In this document: piece by piece, positions 1 through 8,890 of the stretch
Position numbering within the stretch: position 1 is the stretch's first letter
Layout: every line of letters begins with the position of its first letter
From: G963422275 sp963422275
GTDB lineage: Bacteria > Pseudomonadota > Alphaproteobacteria > Rhodobacterales > Rhodobacteraceae
Assembly (NCBI GenBank): GCA_963422275.1
Contig: OY729418.1
Location: 4,464,001-4,528,000 of the forward strand
Length of the DNA stretch: 64,000 nt
Direction of reading: 5' to 3'
Translations under genes and position numbers: made by a program
Notes under the pieces: generated by a model
Databases searched by the model: none
The model's input: the letters and a program-made list of their open reading frames with translations, nothing else
What the model was told of the DNA's origin: nothing

Positions 1-90
1 ACAGCACGAGACGCTGCTGCGCGCGCCCTGAACAAAGCAGATATGTCCGTGCAAGCCTCGCGTATGATCTCGCTTGCAGATGAATGTTGA
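1..90 (+). CDS. C-terminal tail of an unidentified protein, cut by the window edge
   Basis: The frame beginning at base 1 is open for 29 codons and ends in TGA at 88-90. The visible residues run from TARDAAARAL to the final ISLADEC, a helical, alanine-rich tail. Too little remains to name a family. It is reported because the frame is open from the edge and no better frame is seen here. Bases 91-317 hold no convincing gene and serve as the upstream region of the threonine aldolase. Confidence 0.35.
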   Translation, partial: TARDAAARALNKADMSVQASRMISLADEC

Positions 91-317
91 CTGGAAGCAA
101 TTTGCTTCTTCACGTTTTCCAACTTGCTGCCCAAGGAAATGTGCGCGCCGTTCTCGATGTTGAGCCGTTGATCTGACAACAGCACAACCGGGAAAATCGC
201 TTGCCCATGCCTTGTAAGGGGGGTTGACGCCCATCCTCAGACATCAACAAGTCCCGTCAAAGCAACTGGAACCGATCACGATAATCCCTTAAGGTGAATT
301 GAGGAAGATGGGATCTT

Positions 318-1364
318 ATGATGGATTCAATTCCAAGAAATTCAACAATCGATCTCAGGAGCGACACAGTTTCGCGACCAAGCCTTGGAATGCGGGCCGC
401 GATGGCACGCGCGGAAGTTGGCGACGACGTGTTCGGCGACGACCCAACGGTTATCGGGCTCGAGCGGCGCATGGCCGCGCTGTTCAAGAAAGACGCAGCC
501 GCATTCTTCCCGTCGGGCACCCAAAGCAATCTGTCCGCGATCCTGTCGCACTGCGGGCGAGGGGACGAAATGATCGTCGGGGAGAACTATCATTCCTTCA
601 GCTTTGAGGCTGGCGGCGCGTCAGCACTGGGCGGGGTCGCCTATTGCACGATTCCGGTCTTGCCTGACGGCTCGGTGGATCCGGACCATGTCTCAGCAGC
701 CGTCAAACCCGATGACCCGCACCATCCGACAAGCAGGCTCCTTTGTCTCGAAAACACTGTTTCAGGGTCGGCCATATCGTTGGAGAAACTTCAAGCCGTC
801 GCCAATGCCGCCCGACGCTCCGGGTTAGCCGTGCATCTCGACGGCGCGAGGCTTTTCAATGCATCCGTGGCGCTGCGCACGCCGGTTCATGAATTCGCGG
901 CGGTCGCGGACACCGTGTCCGTGTGCCTTTCGAAGGGGCTTGGCACCCCGGCTGGAACAGTGCTGACTGGAAATGAATCCAGCATCAGGGCAGCGCGACG
1001 CAACCGGAAAATGCTTGGCGGCGGCATGCGACAGACCGGAATTCTGGCGGCAGCCGGTCACTACGCGTTGGACAATAACATTGGTCGGCTGGCTGATGAT
1101 CATCGGCGGGCAGGGAAGTTTTCTGCCGAACTTGGCAAGCTTCCAGCATCCTGCGGCCTGAAGGCTCGATGCGCCACGAACATGGTCTTCGTCACACCGC
1201 GCAAGGAAGATCATTCCGACCTTTGCAACTTTCTCACCGATCGCGGCATTAAGGTTGGGAATAGAGTTCCGACGATGCGGATTGTTTTTCATCTGGACAT
1301 TGACGATCATGGCACCAACGCAGCGGTCGGGGCGTTCACCGACTTCTACGACCAGAGGGGCTGA
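318..1364 (+). CDS. ltaE: Low-specificity L-threonine aldolase
   Basis: A PLP-dependent fold-type I enzyme that cleaves L-threonine or L-allo-threonine to glycine and acetaldehyde in the cytoplasm. Seen: the N-terminal motif IDLRSDTVSRP (residues 11-21), FFPSGTQSN (63-71), the PLP-binding HLDGAR with Asp near 175, and the lysine that forms the Schiff base in CLSKGLGTP near 206. The length of 348 aa is normal for the family. The start has two adjacent ATG codons (318, 321); a GAGGAAG stretch about 12 bases upstream fits either. The gene stands alone and converges on the DUF1523 gene, so no operon partner suggests a special role. Members of this family can act on other beta-hydroxy amino acids, so substrate specificity is not certain. 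Confidence 0.9.
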   Translation: MMDSIPRNSTIDLRSDTVSRPSLGMRAAMARAEVGDDVFGDDPTVIGLERRMAALFKKDAAAFFPSGTQSNLSAILSHCGRGDEMIVGENYHSFSFEAGGASALGGVAYCTIPVLPDGSVDPDHVSAAVKPDDPHHPTSRLLCLENTVSGSAISLEKLQAVANAARRSGLAVHLDGARLFNASVALRTPVHEFAAVADTVSVCLSKGLGTPAGTVLTGNESSIRAARRNRKMLGGGMRQTGILAAAGHYALDNNIGRLADDHRRAGKFSAELGKLPASCGLKARCATNMVFVTPRKEDHSDLCNFLTDRGIKVGNRVPTMRIVFHLDIDDHGTNAAVGAFTDFYDQRG

Positions 1365-1390
1365 GCGGTCACCATCCTCGGTGCTGTTGT

Positions 1391-2002
1391 TCAGTTCCGC
1401 CTCGGAGAGGCTTGCGTCTTTTCGCCTCTCAACCAGCGTGTCCTATCGATCACCCATTTGCGGAGAATCAGCCACAGCCGAAGGATAGCAAGCGCAAGAA
1501 TCGCTGACAGCACGTACCAGACGATCTCGGGCCAGTACCAGCCGTCCTGCGCAGGACCGGTTACTGGCTTGATGCCCGTCGCGTTCGGGTAGATCGAGAG
1601 AAACGGCCACCGCCATCCGTAGTGCCGGACAGCGACCCATTTATTGGAGTCCGCGCTCGCGTAACCCTGCGCTTCCGCTTGCAGATCACCGCTGTCAAAC
1701 TTGAAGTATGGTGGACAGCACCATCGCGTGTCCTGGTTTCGAAACACTTTCGTCTTGCCGGAAGGAAGGACTGTGTTGATGAAACGGATGTCCTTGTTTC
1801 CGGCCGCGTCGGCGCCTTTGCCTCCCTCGGCCCAGAACGTTGAGCGCCAGCCGCTCACTTCCGTCCGCACGACCTCCGTCCCGACAATCCGTACTATGTC
1901 CTGCGATGGAACCGAATAATTGACGAATGTGGCCGCTAGGAGCGCCAAAAAGACCACTGCCGTTATTTTGGCGATCCGCAACGTGATTCGCATGATTTTC
2001 AA
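1391..2002 (-). CDS. DUF1523 family membrane-anchored protein
   Basis: A 203 aa protein with an N-terminal hydrophobic segment (about residues 7-27), a predicted extracytoplasmic middle part, and a second transmembrane helix near the C-terminus (about 160-180) followed by a basic tail. Conserved-looking motifs include VSGWRSTFWAEGG, DIRFINTVLPSGKTKVFRNQDT, PPYFKFDSGDLQAEA and HYGWRWPFLSIYPNA, which match my memory of DUF1523 proteins common in Rhodobacteraceae. Function is unknown. It is a single gene, convergent with the threonine aldolase. Alternative: no other family suggested itself. Confidence 0.8.
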   Translation of the reverse strand: MKIMRITLRIAKITAVVFLALLAATFVNYSVPSQDIVRIVGTEVVRTEVSGWRSTFWAEGGKGADAAGNKDIRFINTVLPSGKTKVFRNQDTRWCCPPYFKFDSGDLQAEAQGYASADSNKWVAVRHYGWRWPFLSIYPNATGIKPVTGPAQDGWYWPEIVWYVLSAILALAILRLWLILRKWVIDRTRWLRGEKTQASPRRN

Positions 2003-2411
2003 GGGCGGGTTCTCCGTAATCTTGCCGATTGGGTTGATGGCAATCGACTTGGGCAGGTCAATTTTCGGGCGGCCATTAGAGTCTCTGGCTTTTCCACTCC
2101 ACTAATATGGTAGCGTTGGACGAAATTGCCACCCCACGGTTGCACACGGGATCTTCCGCCTAATCCAAGCTCCTGACCGCACCATGGCGCTGGGCAGGCG
2201 GCACGCTCGCAAAACCAACGGGGCGACGCCTATTCCTTACGGACAGCCTGTTCGCTCCGCGACTGGCGGGCAAATGTCTCCTGACACCGACTCTTTGCTC
2301 TTTTGAGCAAAGGAAGTTCAAATGCCCGCACCGGATTAGGCGAATTGGATTGCTTCAGGCGATCCGATATGACTAAACTGCACATTACAAGCCCAACCCA
2401 GCCGGTATCGA
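2003..2411. other. Intergenic region, no gene seen
   Basis: These 409 bases separate the start of the DUF1523 gene from the divergent M20 gene. Short open frames on both strands show no recognisable motif. The region must carry the promoters for both flanking genes, but I could not pick clear -35/-10 pairs. Confidence 0.5.
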
Positions 2412-3704
2412 ATGACGACCACGCTAGAAAGTATTTTTGCAGAAATCGATCAGCGTCGCGACGATGCCATTCAGTTAACAAGGAATCTGGTCGCGATTCC
2501 GACCCTGAACCCACCTGGCGAACACTACCTGGACATTTGCACACTTCTTGACGCGCGACTGACACGGGCTGGATTTGGCACCGAGTTGCTTAGAGCCGAA
2601 GGCGCTGTCGGGGACAGCGACCTGCATCCTCGATGGAACTTGGTCGCAAGGAAAGAGGGACGGGGTTCGGGTGAGTGCATTCATTTCAACTCCCACATCG
2701 ATGTTGTGCAGGTTGGTGGGGGCTGGACTACAGATCCATTCGCCGGCCAGGTACGAGACGGCAGGATATATGGGCGGGGAACATGCGACATGAAAGGTGG
2801 GCTGGCAGCTTCCATCGTCGCGGCCGAGGCGTTTCTGGCTTGTTGTCCTGAATTTAACGGCGCGATCGAGATATCGGCAACTGCCGACGAGGAGTCCGGC
2901 GGTTATGGCGGGGCAGCGTGGCTGGCCGAACAAGGGTACCTTTCTCCAAACCGCGTGCAGCACGCGATAATTCCGGAGCCGTTGAACAAGAACCGCATCT
3001 GCCTTGGCCACAGAGGTGTCTGGTGGGCCGAAATCGAGACCAAGGGGAGAATCGCGCATGGTTCGATGCCCTTCCTTGGCGATTGCGCGATTCGCCACAT
3101 GGGCGCGCTCATTGAGGCGCTGGAAAAGCGCTTGTTTCCCATGCTTGCCTCAAGGCGCACCAAAATGGCAGTGGTGCCGAAGGGAGCCAAGAAGTCAACA
3201 CTGAATATAAACGCGATTCACGGCGGAGAGCCGGAGTTAGCTTCCGACTATACCGGATTTTCCTCTGCATGCGTTCCTGATAGCTGCCGCCTTGTCATAG
3301 ACCGGCGATTTTTGCCGGAAGAGTCGCTTGACGTGGTCAAATCCGAAGTGTTGGTCCTTCTGAAGGAACTGAAGATAGCCAGACCGGGCTTCGATTTCGA
3401 GATCCGCGACCTTTTCGAGGTGCCATCCGTGATGGCAGAGAACGAATGCGCCGTCGCCGAGAAGGTCTCCCGTGGGATCAAACGTGTTCTCGATGTGGAA
3501 CCGGAGTACGTTGTTTCGCCCGGGACGTATGACCAGAAGCACTTTGATCTGATTGGAGGCATGAGAAACTGCATTGCGTACGGCCCCGGAATCCTGGAAC
3601 TGGCCCATCAGCCGGACGAATGGGTCGGGATCGACGATATGCTTGACAGCGCAAAGGTGATGGCTTTCGTGCTGGCAGACACGCTCGCTTCCGATATAAC
3701 CTGA
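2412..3704 (+). CDS. M20 family amidohydrolase (ArgE/DapE type)
   Basis: A zinc-dependent deacylase of the acetylornithine deacetylase / succinyl-diaminopimelate desuccinylase family, 430 aa, cytoplasmic. Seen: the metal-site motif HFNSHIDVV (His near 95, catalytic Asp near 97), GRGTCDMKGG (metal-bridging Asp near 126), ATADEESGG (catalytic Glu and metal Glu near 160-161), and the late motif ELAHQPDEWV that carries the last His ligand. It lies 40 bases upstream of a family 5 binding protein on the same strand, with the matching ABC importer just beyond. That suggests it trims an imported N-acyl amino acid, peptide or opine rather than serving arginine or lysine biosynthesis. This role is inference from context; the exact substrate cannot be read from sequence. 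Confidence 0.82.
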   Translation: MTTTLESIFAEIDQRRDDAIQLTRNLVAIPTLNPPGEHYLDICTLLDARLTRAGFGTELLRAEGAVGDSDLHPRWNLVARKEGRGSGECIHFNSHIDVVQVGGGWTTDPFAGQVRDGRIYGRGTCDMKGGLAASIVAAEAFLACCPEFNGAIEISATADEESGGYGGAAWLAEQGYLSPNRVQHAIIPEPLNKNRICLGHRGVWWAEIETKGRIAHGSMPFLGDCAIRHMGALIEALEKRLFPMLASRRTKMAVVPKGAKKSTLNINAIHGGEPELASDYTGFSSACVPDSCRLVIDRRFLPEESLDVVKSEVLVLLKELKIARPGFDFEIRDLFEVPSVMAENECAVAEKVSRGIKRVLDVEPEYVVSPGTYDQKHFDLIGGMRNCIAYGPGILELAHQPDEWVGIDDMLDSAKVMAFVLADTLASDIT

Positions 3705-3744
3705 TCCCAATAACGTCATCGGCGCAATACGAGGAGATAAATCG

Positions 3745-5232
3745 ATGTTGCACAAAATCAAGCGCGTGGTCTTGCCGACAAGTCTTGCAGCCCTAGTTGC
3801 AGTCGGTGCCGCGCATGCCGCCAATACCACAATCTCAATTGGCATGACGCTGGAACCTCCGCATCTTGACCCAACTGCGGGTGCGGCGGCGGCCATAGAC
3901 GAAGTCGTTTACGCCAACATCTTCGAGGGGCTTACCCGCTATTCAGAGGATGGAACCGTTCGGCCCGCGCTTGCCCATTCTTGGGACATTTCAGACGACG
4001 GGCTGACTTACACTTTCCATCTTCGCTCCGGCGTCAAGTATCATGACGGCACCGACTTTGACGCAAACGATGTCAAGTTCTCGATCGAGCGGGCCAAAGC
4101 GGAAGATTCCACCAACGCACAGAAGCAATTGTTCGCTGGCATTACTGAAGTCGAGGTCGCTGATCCGAGTACCGTAAGGATTAGTCTCGCGAACCCTGAC
4201 GGCGCATTCGCCACGAAGATGGCTTGGGGGGACGCAGTGATTGTCGCGGCGGAGACAGTCGGCGATGCAAAGACGAACCCAGTCGGCACCGGTCCGTTCG
4301 TTTTCAGCAAGTGGGTCCAAGGCGACCGCGTCGAGATCACACGCAATCCTGACTATTGGGGTGCTCCTGTTGCTCTCGATAGCGCCGTGTTCAGGTTCAT
4401 TTCGGACCCTTCGGCAGCGTTTTCTGCCTTGATGGCGGGCGATTTGGACGCATTTCCGAACTTCCCGGCTCCCGAGAGCCTTACGCAACTGGACGCCGAC
4501 CCAAGATTCTCGGTGATTGTCGGATCGACAGAGGGCGAAACGATCCTCTCCACGAACAACAAGGCTGAAGATCTTTCCGACGTGCGCGTCCGGAAGGCGA
4601 TTGCGCATGCGATCAATCGGCAAGAGATAATCGATGGCGCGATGTCGGGCTACGGCACGCCGATCGGAACGCATTTCCCGCCAGGTAATTCGAATTACCT
4701 GGACCTGACCGGAAACTCGACGCATGACCCGGAAATGGCAAAGCAACTGCTGGCCGAGGCCGGCTACGGTGACGGCTTGACATTGCGCTTGATGCTTCCG
4801 CCTCCTCCGTACGCACGGCGAGGCGGCGAGATCGTGGCGTCACAGTTGCGCGCCGTCGGAATAGAGACCGAAATCTCGAATCTGGAATGGGCGCAATGGC
4901 TTGAACAGGTGTTCCGGGGCAAGGACTACGATCTCACGATCGTGAGTCACACCGAACCGAACGACATCAACATCTACGCTCGGCCAGAGTACTATTTCCA
5001 GTACGACAACAAGGAATTTCAAGACCTCATCGCAGAACTGTCCGTAACGGCCGCCCCGGCAATGCGAACGGAACTTCTGCACAAGGCGCAGCGAATGATT
5101 TCGGACGACTATGTGAACGGGTATCTTTTCCAGCTAGCAAAGACCGGCGTCGCCAACTCGAAAATCGTGGGTCTTTGGAAGAATTCGCCAACGCAGGCCA
5201 ATGACCTGACTGGCGTTCACTGGGCTGACTGA
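3745..5232 (+). CDS. ABC transporter substrate-binding protein, family 5 (peptide/opine/nickel type)
   Basis: A 495 aa periplasmic solute-binding protein of the DppA/OppA type. Residues 1-25 form a signal peptide ending in GAAHA before ANTT. Family motifs follow: GMTLEPPHLDPTAG, the typical YANIFEGLTRYSEDGTVRPALAHSW region broken across residues 50-80, YTFHLRSGVKYHDG, and VGTGPFVFSKW. A GAGGAG ribosome-binding site lies 8 bases upstream of the ATG. It is probably co-transcribed with the M20 gene. The permeases and ATPase on the opposite strand converge on it, and together they make one complete importer. Ligand unknown; peptides, opines or N-acyl amino acids are the likely range. Confidence 0.9.
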   Translation: MLHKIKRVVLPTSLAALVAVGAAHAANTTISIGMTLEPPHLDPTAGAAAAIDEVVYANIFEGLTRYSEDGTVRPALAHSWDISDDGLTYTFHLRSGVKYHDGTDFDANDVKFSIERAKAEDSTNAQKQLFAGITEVEVADPSTVRISLANPDGAFATKMAWGDAVIVAAETVGDAKTNPVGTGPFVFSKWVQGDRVEITRNPDYWGAPVALDSAVFRFISDPSAAFSALMAGDLDAFPNFPAPESLTQLDADPRFSVIVGSTEGETILSTNNKAEDLSDVRVRKAIAHAINRQEIIDGAMSGYGTPIGTHFPPGNSNYLDLTGNSTHDPEMAKQLLAEAGYGDGLTLRLMLPPPPYARRGGEIVASQLRAVGIETEISNLEWAQWLEQVFRGKDYDLTIVSHTEPNDINIYARPEYYFQYDNKEFQDLIAELSVTAAPAMRTELLHKAQRMISDDYVNGYLFQLAKTGVANSKIVGLWKNSPTQANDLTGVHWAD

Positions 5233-5237
5233 CGCAA

Positions 5238-5273
5238 CAAAAGCAAAAAGAGCGGCGCGGCTTTGGCCGTGCC
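5238..5273 (-). terminator. Rho-independent terminator of the minus-strand ABC operon
   Basis: An 8-bp stem at 5254-5261 and 5266-5273 (GGCGCGGC / GCCGTGCC, one G-T pair) encloses a TTTG loop. Read on the minus strand it is followed by GCTCTTTTTGCTTTTG, a classic T tract. It sits between the convergent ends of the binding protein (5232) and the ABC ATPase (5300). It best serves the minus-strand operon; as plus-strand RNA it has no U tract after the stem. Confidence 0.65.
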
Positions 5274-5299
5274 GTCGTCATTCCGCGGCAATGGATCGT

Positions 5300-6886
5300 T
5301 CAGCGCTTTTTCGGAATCGAAGGCGCCGCTTCGATCAGCGCCCTAGTATACTCGTGCTGAGGGTGCTCGAACACTTCCGGTGTCCTGCCCGATTCCACGA
5401 TCTTGCCGTCTTGCATGACCAGCACGCGGTCCGTGATGGCCTTAACGACCGTCAAGTCATGGCTGATGAACAGATATGACAATCCATGCGTCGTTTGGAG
5501 AGCAGCGAGAAGATCCAGAATCTGCGCTCGTATTGACACGTCCAGTGCAGAGACCGCCTCGTCGAGAACGATGAGTTCCGGTTTCAGGAGCAGTGCCCTG
5601 GCTATCGCGATGCGCTGGCGTTGGCCGCCTGAGAACTCGTGAATGTACTTGCCCATGTCGGACGATCTCAGCCCGACCTCGCCTAGCACACAGGCAACCT
5701 GCTCCCGCTTTTCCTGTACTGTAAGTTGCCCGTCACTCAGATGGAAAGGCTCCGCGACGAGCCTGTCCACCTTGTGACGCGGATTGAACGATCCGTAAGG
5801 ATCTTGGAACACGACTTGCATCTTTCGCCGAAGATCGTTCGATAGGCCGCGACCGGCCTCAACTGACTCGCCTGCTAGCCTGATTTCCCCCGCCTGCAGT
5901 CCATCCAAGCCGAGAATCGCCCTTGTCAGTGTCGTCTTGCCGCAACCCGATTCACCTACGAGCCCCAAGCTCTCGCGTTTAGCAAGTGTGAAGCTAACGC
6001 CGTCGACAGCTCGAAACTTGCGCGGTTGGCCAAACAAATTCCGTCGTGGAAGAGTGTACTCGCGAACGACATCCTTCAAGTTCAGAAGCGATTCCCCAAG
6101 CGCTCCAAATTCCCGCACGGGAACATGGCTCGTCGCAGCGAACAGCTTCTTCGTGTAGGCGTGGCTCATTTTCTGGAACAAGGTCGCTGTCGCGCCTCTC
6201 TCGACAATCTCCCCTTCTCGCATGACGGCAACTTCCTCCGCCATTTCCGAAATCACGGCCAGATCATGCGTGATCAACACAAGGGACATCCCTTCCTCGT
6301 CGACTAGCGACTTGAGCAACCGTAGGATCTGGGACTGAGTCGAAACATCGAGGGCAGTGGACGGCTCGTCGGCAACCAGCAGCTTGGGTCTCAGCGCGAT
6401 CGCCATGGCAATGCAGACGCGTTGCCGCTGGCCTCCGGAAAGTTCATGCGGGTACAAATCGAGTGGAAACCGGCTCGCTGGCAGTTCAACCCTGTCGAGC
6501 CGGTCGCGTGCCATCCGCATTGCTTCGCTTCTATCCATGCTCTTGTGGACAAACAAGGATTCAGCCACTTGGCTTCCGATGGTCTGGACTGGATTGAGGG
6601 CTGTCATCGGTTCTTGGAAGATCATTCCGATTTCATTGCCTCGAACCGCACACATCTCCTTTTCCGAAAGTGAAAACAGATCGCGCCCATTCAATTCGGC
6701 GTTGCCGTGCCGCCGCGACCCGGCGGGAAGAAGTCCCATCAGGGAGAGTGCAGTCAATGATTTTCCCGAACCGGATTCCCCGACGATCCCGAATGTCCGC
6801 CCCTTTTGCACCTCAAACGATATGTCGACCAGAATTGGCTCGCCGTCGATGGTCAGATTCAGGTTCTTGACGGAAAGAAGACACAT
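5300..6886 (-). CDS. ABC transporter ATP-binding protein with two fused ATPase domains (DppD-DppF type)
   Basis: A 528 aa double ATPase that powers a peptide/opine-type importer from the cytoplasmic side. Domain 1 (about 1-250) has Walker A GESGSGKSLTAL, signature ELSGGQRQR and Walker B LLVADEPSTALD. Domain 2 (about 275-520) has Walker A GESGCGKTTLTR, signature EFSGGQRQR and Walker B LIVLDEAVSALD. Both carry the switch histidine (ITHDL, ISHDL). Fusion of the DppD-like and DppF-like subunits in one chain is common in this family. It overlaps the permease stop by one base and ends before a clear terminator, so it is the last gene of a three-gene operon. The usual third accessory feature, a separate binding protein, lies convergent at 3745-5232. 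Confidence 0.92.
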   Translation of the reverse strand: MCLLSVKNLNLTIDGEPILVDISFEVQKGRTFGIVGESGSGKSLTALSLMGLLPAGSRRHGNAELNGRDLFSLSEKEMCAVRGNEIGMIFQEPMTALNPVQTIGSQVAESLFVHKSMDRSEAMRMARDRLDRVELPASRFPLDLYPHELSGGQRQRVCIAMAIALRPKLLVADEPSTALDVSTQSQILRLLKSLVDEEGMSLVLITHDLAVISEMAEEVAVMREGEIVERGATATLFQKMSHAYTKKLFAATSHVPVREFGALGESLLNLKDVVREYTLPRRNLFGQPRKFRAVDGVSFTLAKRESLGLVGESGCGKTTLTRAILGLDGLQAGEIRLAGESVEAGRGLSNDLRRKMQVVFQDPYGSFNPRHKVDRLVAEPFHLSDGQLTVQEKREQVACVLGEVGLRSSDMGKYIHEFSGGQRQRIAIARALLLKPELIVLDEAVSALDVSIRAQILDLLAALQTTHGLSYLFISHDLTVVKAITDRVLVMQDGKIVESGRTPEVFEHPQHEYTRALIEAAPSIPKKR

Positions 6887-7704
6887 CAGCGCTTGCGCCT
6901 GACTCTAGGATCCAAGTGGTCCCGGAGGCCGTCTCCAAGCAGATTCAAGCCGATCACCATCAACACGATTGCCAGTCCCGGAAGCACTGCAAGCCTCGGA
7001 TTGGTGAAGATGAACGTCTGTGCATCTGCGAGCATGCGACCCCAGCTCGGGGTCGGAGGCTGTGCCCCCAAGCCGACGTATGAGAGTCCCGCTTCCGCTA
7101 TGATGCCCAGCGAGAACTGAATCGTGCCCTGCACGATCAGCAGGTTGGCGATATTGGGCAAAATGTGTTCCGTCGAAATGCGGAACGTGCCCTTTCCAGA
7201 AACTCGAGCCGAAAGAATGAAATCGAGTGTCCAGAGGCTCAGTGCGGCACCCCTGGAAACCCTAGCGAACACCGGAATGTTGAAAATTCCGATCGCGAGA
7301 ATCGCGTTGACAGCTGACGGCCCGAATACCGCAGTGATCAATATGGCAATGAGAAGCGAGGGGAAGGCGAACACGAGATCGTTTCCGCGCATTATAAGTT
7401 CGTCCGCGAGGCCGCGTCGATTGGCCGCGGCCACCAGTCCAAGGGGCACGCCAAAGGCCATGCCAACCCCGACAGCGACGACGGCGACGCCAATCGAGGT
7501 GCGAGCTCCGATCATGAGCATCGAAAGCACATCGCGGCCGAAGTGATCAGTACCAAAAACATACTCTGGGTCAGGCGGCCGGAGACGGTGCGCAACGTTC
7601 AGTTTCTCGACGGCAAATGGTGTCCAAAAGAAAGACACAAAGGCGGCGAGAAGAAACACGAGAGACAGGAAGGCTCCCACATAGAGAACTGGCGGCAATC
7701 TCAT
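6886..7704 (-). CDS. ABC transporter permease, DppC type
   Basis: A 272 aa inner-membrane permease. A first transmembrane helix near residues 8-30 is followed by the DppC-type periplasmic stretch PPDPEYVFGTDHFGRDVLSML, given here only in part as GTDHFGRD, a family hallmark. The core helices then carry the EAA-like loop SRGAALSLWTLDFILSAR. It overlaps the ATPase start by one base and the upstream permease stop by four bases, so translation is likely coupled. It should pair with the DppB-type permease to form the channel. Substrate unknown. Confidence 0.9.
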   Translation of the reverse strand: MRLPPVLYVGAFLSLVFLLAAFVSFFWTPFAVEKLNVAHRLRPPDPEYVFGTDHFGRDVLSMLMIGARTSIGVAVVAVGVGMAFGVPLGLVAAANRRGLADELIMRGNDLVFAFPSLLIAILITAVFGPSAVNAILAIGIFNIPVFARVSRGAALSLWTLDFILSARVSGKGTFRISTEHILPNIANLLIVQGTIQFSLGIIAEAGLSYVGLGAQPPTPSWGRMLADAQTFIFTNPRLAVLPGLAIVLMVIGLNLLGDGLRDHLDPRVRRKR

Positions 7705-8648
7705 CGTCGCGTCCTCAGCCGCGGGTCGGTTGCCGCATACGCAAGATCGACCAGGAAATTCACCAGCACGACCGCGAATACAAGCAGCATCACGACGCTC
7801 TCGACCACGATAAGGTCTCGTTGCGTGATGCCTTGGAATATCAGCCGGCCAAGCCCAGGCAGGAAGAACACGTTCTCAATGATGATCGCCCCGGCGAGCA
7901 GAAACGAAAACTGAAGCCCGATGATCGTCAGAACTGGAATCAGCGCGTTGCGGAGCGCATGATTGATGACCGCCTGCCGGCGGGAAAGGCCCTTGGCCCG
8001 CGCAGTGCGGATGTAGTCTTGCGTCAGTGTCTCAATCAGTGCCGAACGCATGATGCGTGAAAGAATCGATGCCTGTGGCAGTGCCAGCGCGACCGCTGGC
8101 AAGGTCAGCGCCTTGAGGCCTGCGACGAGTCCTGCCTCCCACCCCGGAAACCCGCCTGCCGAGAACCACCTCAAGCTGACCGAGAACAGGATTACCAGCA
8201 ACATCGCGAACCAGAAGTTCGGCACGGCGATTCCGAACTGCGTTATCCCCATGATTCCAAGGTCCGTGAGGCTTCCGCGTCGAGAAGCGGCGATCATGCC
8301 GACAGGAAGTGCGATCACCGTCGAAAGGGTGAGCGAGTAAAGAGCAAGGGGAACCGACACCACTGCTCGGGCCGCGACCAGTTCGGAAACCGGGACGCGG
8401 TAGGTGTACGAGGTGCCGAAGTCCCCTGTCAGCATTCCTCCGACCCAAGAGATGTACCGGGTCACGGGGTTTTCAATCAGGCCCAGTTCCCTGCGGAGCG
8501 CCTCGACGGCATCCGGCCCGGCATTCAGGCCAAGCATGTATGCCGCCGGGTCACCGGGAATGATTTCAATCGCCGCAAATATGACTAGACTTGCGACGCC
8601 GAGGGTCAGTGCGAGAGACGCAAGGCGTTCAGTTGCGTATCGAAGCAT
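7701..8648 (-). CDS. ABC transporter permease, DppB type
   Basis: A 315 aa inner-membrane permease with an N-terminal helix (residues 9-30), the family motif FAAIEIIPGDPAAYMLG, the DppB-type stretch GDFGTSYTYRVPV, and the cytoplasmic EAA loop LTQDYIRTARAKGLSRR followed by ALRNALIPVLTIIG. It is the first gene of the minus-strand operon (permease, permease, double ATPase). The 242 bases upstream (8649-8890) hold no gene and should contain the operon promoter. The substrate is inferred only from the nearby M20 amidohydrolase. Confidence 0.9.
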   Translation of the reverse strand: MLRYATERLASLALTLGVASLVIFAAIEIIPGDPAAYMLGLNAGPDAVEALRRELGLIENPVTRYISWVGGMLTGDFGTSYTYRVPVSELVAARAVVSVPLALYSLTLSTVIALPVGMIAASRRGSLTDLGIMGITQFGIAVPNFWFAMLLVILFSVSLRWFSAGGFPGWEAGLVAGLKALTLPAVALALPQASILSRIMRSALIETLTQDYIRTARAKGLSRRQAVINHALRNALIPVLTIIGLQFSFLLAGAIIIENVFFLPGLGRLIFQGITQRDLIVVESVVMLLVFAVVLVNFLVDLAYAATDPRLRTRR

Positions 8649-8890
8649 TTAGTCTACGCGGCCAATTTCCGGCTTTTCTGCGCGCGAGTCCCGCGCGCGC
8701 CAGTCTCGCCATCGAGGGCCGATAGTTGACGCTTGTCGAACAAAAACCGCTGGCACACGATTTCCGAGCCGTCAGCCTTCAAGAGGGCCGCCCGGACATG
8801 GCCTGCTGTCTTCCTGCGGAAGTCAAGCATCGTGTTCCCAGGCCGGCGAATCTCCCTGCACGCTGGGTCGGGAGTCGCTGCGAGCCAAGC

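Noticed and set aside
2475..3098. A 207-residue minus-strand frame
   Set aside because: It lies fully inside the well-supported M20 gene and shows no domain.
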